NCBI GenBank assembly: GCA_027924585.1
Contig: BSBM01000036.1
Coordinates: forward strand, 7,433,001-7,497,000
Origin: Larix kaempferi
Taxonomy: Eukaryota; Streptophyta; Pinopsida; Pinales; Pinaceae
Reading direction: 5' to 3'
Length of the DNA stretch: 64,000 nt
This document shows, in pieces, positions 56,894-64,000 of this stretch. A model generated the notes under the pieces. That model ran no database searches. It worked only from the letters and a program-made list of their open reading frames with translations, and was not told where the DNA came from. A program made the translations under genes and the position numbers. Positions within the stretch are counted from its first letter, which is position 1. Each line of letters opens with the position of its first letter.

Positions 56894-58344
56894 ATGCTTG
56901 GGGGGATATTGCGCTCGCGGGCCGGTGTAGGCTCCCTTTTCGAGAACTTCACCGACGAAAATCCTGCACTAGTGTCATGCGTCGGCGGCACCCTATCTGC
57001 AAGGATGGGCTGCACTGACGGAAGTTCATTTGGCATGCCCAAAATCCAAGCAAAGAAAAGTGTTTTGGATGAGTAGGAAAGATTCTAATGGTGCTTTATG
57101 GGCTATTGGACAGGGTTGGAGTGATAAAAATGATTGAGTCGCAAGAAAGGGAACACGAGCTTGATGATTCCAAAGCGGCGAATGACCCTAAATGCATGGC
57201 TACATTGAGGAACAGTGGACTACTGAAATACTTCCAGGTTTCGGGCATGAGGGCCCAAGCTACACCTTTGGAGTACCTGATCCAATGCTGGGATCTGATG
57301 CAACAACTCTTTCAGATTGGCGTGCACACTCTAACGATAGATTTGGAGGACATCTATTTCTTGATGGGGTTATCCCGATGGGGAAATCCCGTAGCACTAT
57401 TGGGATCATGCGGAGGTTTTCGCACTGTGGATTACCTTATAGATCAGTGGTTCCATGCTGGTACACAAATGACAGGTGGGAAAATCCCGTCAAGGAGGTG
57501 AGAGATCGACCACTTCAGACCGTCCTATTCACCATTATGAGAGTTTCCATTAGCAAATCCCCTCATCTAGAGAGTAAAACCCAAATGATGTATGCCTAGG
57601 ATTGTATGGCCCCGACTGTGTTCAACTGGTGTGAGGGACTTCTCACTACTTTATGAGATCAATTGACCAAATGTCAGCACGGGGCGCTGAAGCAATTTGG
57701 TTACAGTTTTGTGGTAGTCTCATTCTTTCTGGAGCGGGTGCCACACCTGCGTCCACATGTTGATGTCGATGATCAGGATGCATGGGAACCTCATATGATT
57801 CTATGGGAAAAGGTGATATCCTTCCATGGTGGTGGGGGTCCCATTATTGGCTTTAGTGCAGTTTTCCTCAGTTGGTTGAGGGGCAAACTCCTTATGGTCG
57901 ATGGTTTTCCCTATGATGGGACTGACTTCAAAGGTGGCCCTAACCTAGTACTTCCTGAGGGAGCGCAGTGGGGTGATATCGGTAAGAACAACAACCTGAT
58001 TGTGTTTTTTCATTTTATGTATATTAGATTTTTTTTGGATTAATACTGACAATATTTACACCTTTTATGCAGATGTGGGTCTGGTGCAGCTGGTCAAAGT
58101 ATCTCCTATCACATGGAGAGGAGCAGTGTTGGAGATAGGCCCTATGGCACGGGATGTTGTTGAGGAGATGGAGGAGGTGGAGGAGAGCCTCCGGAGGCTG
58201 ACATTAGATATCGAGGATCCATCAGTCCATTCCCTCCCCCACAACTATCAATGGCATATAGTTGGTGTGTCCAAGCATTTTCGCTCACTACTTAGAAAAG
58301 TAGCGCGAGTGGTGATCTGCTACCATGAGCGTCGCAGAGGCTAG
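56894..58344 (+). pseudogene. Antisense PMD-like gene in T4 (broken)
   Basis: Homologue of the T3 gene. Shared segments include LLKYFQVSGM (T3 LLKFAQILPM), LTIDLEDIYFLMGLSRWG (T3 LEITLSDVYFLTRLPCLG) and SFFLERVPHLRPHV (T3 CFFFFKWVPTLRLRV). GGGGPIIGF and LMVDGFPYDGTDFKG (T3 LLIDDYPYAGMDYRG) also match. The start is taken as the ATG at 56894, matching the T3 start after a predicted acceptor. The exons are 56894-57981 and 58073-58344. It is split over several frames (shifts before 57088, near 57480 and near 57660, with a stop at 57597). The last exon ends in a Glu-rich stretch and a basic tail. Its role for the element is unknown. Confidence 0.72.
57982..58072 (+). other. Predicted coding-region intron of the T4 PMD gene
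   Basis: Donor GTAAGA, acceptor TTTATGCAG, 91 bp. A branch-site-like TACTGAC lies 23-29 nt before the acceptor. Splicing joins G|AT in phase 1, the same as in T3. Confidence 0.75.
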
Positions 58345-58593
58345 ACTCATGTATATGTATATGTACTGAAATCCATGAGGTTCTGATTTTGTACCGGATG
58401 ATATCTACTGAAATATTTCATGATTCATATTTTGTATCAGCACTATATTTTGTATTATGACAAATTGATATATACAAACTCTTTTGACGGATTTATACAT
58501 ATTGTGTTCTTATGGATGAATGTGGGATATTATCTATGTGTTTGTTTTTATGTATTATATACATGTCGTGCCATTTTTTTATTCATGATTATT

Positions 58594-58990
58594 TCATGTG
58601 TGTGCAATGTACCAATCCAAAATGAAATTGGCCATGGAGTCTGCAACTGTGCTTATGCCTCTTGTGATGTGTAGGCACTGAACAGATTCGAAGGACCTCT
58701 CCAAGAGATGTACTCGTCTAAAAAGATGTAGTAACGTGGGATCACGGATGGCGTAGACTCGGTTGATATGGGAGACCACTAATTATGAGTCAAGGTGAAC
58801 AAGAATGTGGTCCATACCCAGGGAAAGAGCGCTGGTTAAGAATCCAATCACAGCGTGATACTCAGCGGCGTTGTTGGTTATGTACCCTAGACAACTCCCT
58901 CTTGAACTGATGAGCTAGTCGGTAGGAGAATAAAGTACCCAATATGCCAAGGCGAGGCTGCGGGTATGCCGGTTGGCGCCGTCTATGAAT
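58594..58990 (-). pseudogene. T4 second RNase H
   Basis: Complete RNase H-fold pattern: FIDGANRHT (first Asp), TNNAAEYHAVIGFLTSAL (Glu), HILVHLDS (Asp), and a C-terminal HITRGISTVADSMANFI with the final Asp. Two stops interrupt it. It lies downstream of integrase as in T3, and 250 nt from the end of the antisense PMD gene. It is the extra RNase H known from Tat-group elements. Confidence 0.78.
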
Positions 58991-59135
58991 CCAAAGTAGG
59001 TTGTCATCTGCACAAGTAGGTAGGACATGGCGTAAGCATAAAAAACCAAGATCCTAACATACTTAAAACAAAGCGTCACACCACACAAAACACACATTAT
59101 GTACAGTATATACAAGGTACTGATGCGTGAAAAAC

Positions 59136-60250
59136 TCAAGCACAATATCTCTTTAGGTAGATCCCATTGCAAGGCTCCCCTAGAGACATTCCATCATAAT
59201 CTTCTAGCTCGTATGCTCCCTTCACCAAGACACACTTTACGATGTATGGCCCATGCCACATGGACTCAAACTTACCTGCCACCAGCTTATCGTGATTTTG
59301 GTCATATGTGAGGACCAAATCACCCTCGTTAAAGATACGAGGTTTAACTGAATTATCATACTGAGCTTTGATGTGTTTCTTATGTGCTTTGTTGGCAAGA
59401 ATAGCATCGCAGTGAGTCTCGTCGAGTTTTTCTAGGTGAAGGAAGTGTTCTTCCTCGGCAGTGGTGTTCAGGAGAAGTTCAATTGCAAGTTTCAGTGATG
59501 TAATCTTGCACTCTATCGGTAGGACTGCCTCCAATCCATATACTAATTGGAACGGTGTGAATCTAGTGGCAGTCTTGACGGAGGTCCGGTATGACCATAG
59601 TGCAAAAAAGAGCATGTTATGCCAGTTTGATTTGTGTGTACCCACCATGCGTTGAATCATGGTTTTCAAGACCTTATTGATGGCCTCTACTTGTCCACTG
59701 AACTATGGGTAGTAACGGGTTGAGTTTTCATGGCGAAAACCCAGTCTAGCGCTCAATTCATCTACCATATGGTTTTGAAAGTGAGATCCATGATCGGTGA
59801 CTATGGCTTTTGAAACTCCGAAACACACAATGGCATGATTAAACATGAAGAGTGCGGTGGTTTTGTCATCTTCATTGTATGTTGCATAGCCTCGGCCCAT
59901 TTAGTAAAATAAGCAATGGCTACAACAACATAACCATGCCCCCCGATCGAGGTAGGCTTGCAGTGCATGAAATATATGCCTCATTTAGCAAAGGGGCCGA
60001 CGACAATAACCAAGTGTAAAGGGGCTGGATGGGAGCGCTTTTTAGATTGAATTTCTGGCAAGGGGGACACTTCTTAATGACCTCAATGCAATCTTTAAAT
60101 ATTGAAGTTCATTAGTATGCTATGCATAGTATCTTTTGGGTCGTATCCATCCTAGAGAGATGACCGCCACAAGCCCCAGCGTGACAGTCATTTAGTACAT
60201 GTTCAGTCTCCTCATGTGTCAGACAATGTCAAAGAATAGAATCAACACCA
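59136..60250 (-). pseudogene. pol: T4 integrase (broken)
   Basis: A zinc-finger half, NDCHAGACGGHLSRMDTTQK, lies near 60200-60140. The core has AYFTKWAEAM, AIVTDHGSHFQNHMVDEL and RYYP, then a TAG at 59703-59705 at a probable Gln. The C-terminal part (59669-59136) has FALWSYRTSVKTATRFTPF and SMWHGPYIVKCVLVKGAY and is fully open. The first catalytic Asp of the core appears as Tyr (GIYFMH). Confidence 0.83.
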
Positions 60251-60275
60251 CGATGATACAAGGTATCGCTGATGA

Positions 60276-61252
60276 TCAAGTAATACTTGGCATGGTGAAT
60301 ATCCGATGACGGTCATCACGAGATAGTTGGGGGTTGAACCTTTGGGTTTGAAGATATAAGATGATATCTCCATACCATGGGTCTGACGTGCTGATGAGAA
60401 ACAATGACTCATATGGAAGAGAATCATTGGGATCATATCCTGAATCGACACGGGGAATATCACAAATGAGCTCCGCAAACACCAAATATTTATTTGACTT
60501 GGCCTTCTCAAAGAGGAGATCGAATTCCTGAAGTATCACGATCCAACGTGAATACTATCCCCCGAGCACTTGACATGTCAGAACGTGATACATGGGGTTC
60601 AAATCGACAATGACAATAGTGGTGCAGAGTAAGATATAGTGATGAAACTTTTGGATGGCAACGACTGTCGTGAGAGCGATTTTCTCGACATGAGTAACGC
60701 ATTTCAGAGTCAATAAGACCCTTACTAAGGTAATAGACCACATGTTCCTAGGCGTTGTTTCTTCCTGGACCAAGACCATGGCAATCATGGTGGCGTAAGC
60801 GGCAAGATAAAGGATGTAATCCTTATATTAATTGGGCAGTTGGAGCACAAGGGCGCGGGTAATGGCATGTTTCAAATTTTTGAAGGATTGTTAGGCTTGG
60901 TCATCCCATATGAAAGGGATGTCTTTCTTCAGTAATCGCAAATAGCCCTCTGTCTTCTGAGTGAAATTACATACAAAATGCCGTAGGTAAGTTTCCTTCC
61001 CTTGCAAACTTTGTAGTTTCGTAATGTCAGTAGGAGGTGGGAGAGCGATAATGGATTCCACCTTTAAGGGATCAATGCGGATCCCATATTTTGAAATGAT
61101 AAAACTTATGAGGCGTCCTGTCTCGACATAGAAAATACACTTGTGAGGATTCAGACGGATTTTATATCGCCTGCATCTGAGGAATACAGTTGTTAGATGA
61201 TTGATGTGGAACTCGCGATGCTGCAAATGAGCAGGGAGATCTTCAAGATAGG
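60276..61252 (-). pseudogene. pol: T4 RT end, RNase H and linker (broken)
   Basis: RT starts at the C3 junction with YLEDLPAH, so the catalytic box again reads YLED. It continues with FLRCRRYKIRLNPHKCIFYV and SLQGKETYLRHFV. RNase H (60788-60555) and the linker DPWYGDIILYLQTQRFNPQL follow in shifting frames. The upstream RT is displaced by C3. Confidence 0.82.
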
Positions 61253-61898
61253 TGTTAAATTTTTAGAATTTATTTCAATATGATCTAGGATCTTAACTAA
61301 GAGAACAACATGTACAGAAAATCTACAGCATATCAATCATGGACACAATAATGCAAGCACACAAGAGACACAGAGTTTACTTGGGGAAAACCATAAAGGT
61401 GAAAAACCCCAATAACTTCCTCAGAGATAAATAGAACAATGATACAACCCAAGCATAAGAGATAGACATCTCCTAGCAGTAGCTTCTCCTCCTCCATAAG
61501 TGCACCACTCTCCAGAGAGTGTGAGAGAGAATAGAATGTGTAAAATGAGAGAGACACACTCTCTATTTATACACTAACTTGACTTGACCTTTACTCAACT
61601 AGGTCGGCCTCAACTTAACCATTTAATATAATGCTGACTAGGATGACACCCAATAGGGTGGTCTAATAACCCTTTGACCCACATGGCCGACCCCCAATAG
61701 GGTGGTCTAATAACCCTTTGACCCACATGACTTATACAGGGCCGACCCCAACAAGGTGGTCTAATAACCCATCAAGTATAAGTTACGATACTTACAATAT
61801 AAATGACGACACTTCTGTATAGAGGAATAATAACATCTCTATAGGAATACAATATACATATATGTGAAATACATTCCCAAGTTACATATACATCAACA
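61253..61898 (-). repeat. C3 3' LTR (inferred)
   Basis: It runs from TGTTAAATTT to ATCAACA on the plus strand. The edge is confirmed by the purine tract GTTAAGAGGGAG (minus strand, 61899-61910) and by the exact break in T4 RT. It includes three units of about 46 bp with GGTGGTCTAATAACCC (61650-61775). Confidence 0.78.
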
Positions 61899-61910
61899 CT
61901 CCCTCTTAAC

Positions 61911-63334
61911 TAGGAAGGTATTTCTCGACACAGGTCTTCTAGCACAAGTCATCTTCTCTGGATCATCATCACTGGATAATACTCATCGAGTCATCATCAT
62001 CGTCACTGCTGCTGCTTTCTCAATCAATCTCTGAATCTACTCATCATAGGAATTTCTATAGAGCCAGTCCTTTTTCATACTGGATGTAGGCCCACCATCT
62101 GCAGGTCTTCATCATCACTGGCCATACTGTGAAATCCTCAAGACTTATTACGTGTGTCACAAAACCTGGTTGCAGCATCCCAGGCTATTACGAGCACACA
62201 GCTCTACCTGTCGGATCTCCTAGGAGCACATTACATGTGACCCATCACAAAACCTGGCTGAAGCATTCCAGGTTGTTATGAGCACATAGCTCTACCTGTC
62301 GGATCTCCTAGCAGCACATTACATGTGATCTCACCACAAAACCTGGATGAAGCATTTGAGGCCCTTTTCATCCTGTCCAAATCTCCTAGGAGAAAATTAC
62401 ATGTAGTCCACCACAAAACCTGGCTGAAGCATATGAGGCCTTTTTCATCCTGTCCAAATCTCCCAGGAGCAAATTACATGTGGTCATGGAAAAACCTGGC
62501 TGAAGCATCTGAGGCCTTTTTCATCATGTCCAGATCTCCCAGGAGCAAATTACATGCCATAGGAAAAAACCTCGCAAGAGCATCTCAGGATGTTACGGGT
62601 ACACAACTCCGACCTGAAGATCTCCCAGGGCACAAATTACATGTCCTCCCAGAGAAATGTCTCGAAAGAGCATCCCAGGCTATTATGGGTATGCAACTCT
62701 GACCTATAGGATCTCCCAGACATGCTCATCTGCACAACCTGATCCACAGCCACAAAGTATCATCTGATACTCACCATACATCATCCTGATGTACACATCA
62801 TCATTTTGATCATCATCACTGCATCGTCCTGATGCATGTCATCTGGAGAAGCTCGTCATCCATGATCACCCTGATCATACAATGCATCTACCTGATGCAT
62901 ACCAAGTATCTACCTGATACATATCATCATACACAGTGTATCCACCTGATACATAGATACATCATCCACACAATGTATCCATCAACATACATGATCTAAT
63001 TGATCATACCTGATACATACTTGATACATATCAACATACATGATCTACTTGATCATACAATGTATCCACCTGATACATATACAGATACATGGTCCAAGCA
63101 TCCAACATGATGCATATACAAAATACATACAAATGATCCAACCGATCATATCCAGCATCCAGCATGATGCGTACATACATATAAATGATCCAACTAATCA
63201 TACAGAGCAGAAACTAGAACATCATCCTGATGCTCATCATCCAACACTTACATCCACAACCATGTGAAGGATCCTCCTTCCAGCATGATTGGAATGGCTT
63301 CAACAAATGTCTTCATCACTTCTTCCTCAAAGTG
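61911..63334 (-). repeat. C3 3' noncoding region with tandem repeats
   Basis: Seven units of 75-89 bp (about 62160-62725), each starting AAACCTGG or a variant and ending CA(A/C)ATTACATG before the next. They are followed by degenerate CCTGATACATA-type repeats (about 62760-63240). No gene. Confidence 0.75.
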
Positions 63335-63991
63335 TCATCGATCTGAAGAACACCAAGCCTCTCTCTCGAACTTCAATCTGGCTAATGGCTTCGTCAGCAC
63401 ATCTGCAATCTGCTCATTCATCGCAACATACAGGAGCTTCACTGCTCCTCTCTGCACCATATCCTTGATATAGTGGTATTTGATCTCTATGTGTTTCGAC
63501 CTGTCGTGGAACACTGGGTTCTCAGATAGCTTCACACAACTCTTGTTGTCACAAAAGATACCAGTAGTCTCCATTGGGAGATCAAATAACTCTGACAGTA
63601 GCTTCCGAAGCCATACTGCCTCACAACTAGCTGAATAGGCTGCAACATACTCTGCCTCTACTGTACTCAGTGCTACGCAGGATTGCTTCCTGCTAAACCA
63701 AGAGATCACACCTGATCCCATATTGAAGCAGCACCCAGATGTGCTCTTCCTATCTATAGAACTGCCTGCCCAATCTGAATCAACATAATTGTACAGGTTA
63801 AACTTTTGATTCGCTTCATACCTGAGCCCATAATCAACTGTACCCTTCAGGTACCTCAGAATATGCTTTACAACAACCAGGTGAACACTCCTCGGATCTG
63901 TCAGGAACTGGCTCAATGTGTTCATCGCAAAGCAAATATCTTGTCTTGTGTTCATCAAGTACATCAAGGACCCAATCATCTGACGATACAT
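63335..63991 (-). CDS. pol: C3 RNase H (C-terminal pol)
   Basis: An open frame of 218 codons at the end of copia pol. RQMIGSLMYLMNTRQDI is the connection after RT. RNase H follows, with YVDSDWAGS (Asp), STVEAEYVAAYSAS (Glu) and IFCDNKSCVKL (Asp), and ends with NEQIADVLTKPL. No break is visible in the 657 nt, unlike the other pol regions here, so C3 may be the youngest insertion. The frame continues past the window edge. Confidence 0.92.
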   Translation of the reverse strand: MYRQMIGSLMYLMNTRQDICFAMNTLSQFLTDPRSVHLVVVKHILRYLKGTVDYGLRYEANQKFNLYNYVDSDWAGSSIDRKSTSGCCFNMGSGVISWFSRKQSCVALSTVEAEYVAAYSASCEAVWLRKLLSELFDLPMETTGIFCDNKSCVKLSENPVFHDRSKHIEIKYHYIKDMVQRGAVKLLYVAMNEQIADVLTKPLARLKFEREAWCSSDR

Positions 63992-64000
63992 AGAGACATC

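Larger units (their letters stand above)
53771..61252 (-). mobile_element. T4: Tat-like Ty3/gypsy retrotransposon, 3' half
   Basis: 3' LTR 53771-54747, 3' noncoding DNA, antisense PMD gene (plus strand), second RNase H, integrase, RNase H and RT. RT is cut at 61252 by C3. The order matches T3 exactly. Proteins are homologous but clearly more diverged from T3 than T2 is. The rest lies past C3, outside the window. Confidence 0.85.
61253..64000 (-). mobile_element. C3: Ty1/copia retrotransposon, 3' part
   Basis: 3' LTR 61253-61898, a polypurine tract, a repeat-rich 3' noncoding region and an RNase H region running off the window. It is inserted in the RT gene of T4. The probable target duplication, ATAGG (61248-61252), cannot be paired inside the window. 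Confidence 0.88.

Overview
This window is plant nuclear DNA made almost entirely of nested LTR retrotransposons. Three things support this: Ty3/gypsy and Ty1/copia proteins throughout, primer-binding sites matching plant tRNA-Arg and initiator tRNA-Met, and a plant mobile domain (PMD)-like gene. No ordinary host gene, rRNA or tRNA is visible. The repeat density and the size of the elements suggest a land plant with a large genome. A gymnosperm is possible, but the sequence does not settle the species.

Layout. I use local names. T1 (1-4036) is the 5' part of a Ty3/gypsy element on the minus strand, and its LTR is split by T2 (4037-14660, TSD GTTAC). T2 is an internally deleted relative. After a short stretch with an unknown ORF and a 39-bp minisatellite comes an ATC microsatellite. 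T3 (16825-32269, TSD ATCAT), the most complete Ty3/gypsy element, is inserted in it. The microsatellite resumes and runs to about 33612, switching strand twice. An AT-rich gap follows. L1 (35424-48984, TSD GGAGG) is a long-LTR element without gag-pol on the plus strand, and a copia element C1 (39163-45390) sits inside its 5' LTR. From 49323 there is a copia fragment C2, split by a short gag-only element G1 (50886-53363) and by T4 (from 53771). T4 is itself cut in its reverse transcriptase by a third copia element C3 (61253 to the window end).

T1-T4 look like members of the Tat-type Ty3/gypsy group. They have a tRNA-Arg primer site (T1-T3) and a gag with one zinc knuckle. A protease, two extra zinc knuckles, RT, RNase H and integrase follow. 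A second RNase H comes after the integrase.

The main discovery is in T3 and T4. Between the second RNase H and the 3' LTR each carries an antisense PMD-like gene with its own TATA box, a 5' leader exon and a coding-region intron at the same place and phase in both. T2 keeps only the promoter and leader exon, with the same 135-nt TATA-to-donor spacing as T3. An antisense position would keep the introns out of reach of sense-RNA splicing during retrotransposition. Nearly all coding regions in the window are broken, and most stops I could assign sit where Arg (CGA) or Gln (CAG) codons are expected. That fits C-to-T decay of methylated DNA.
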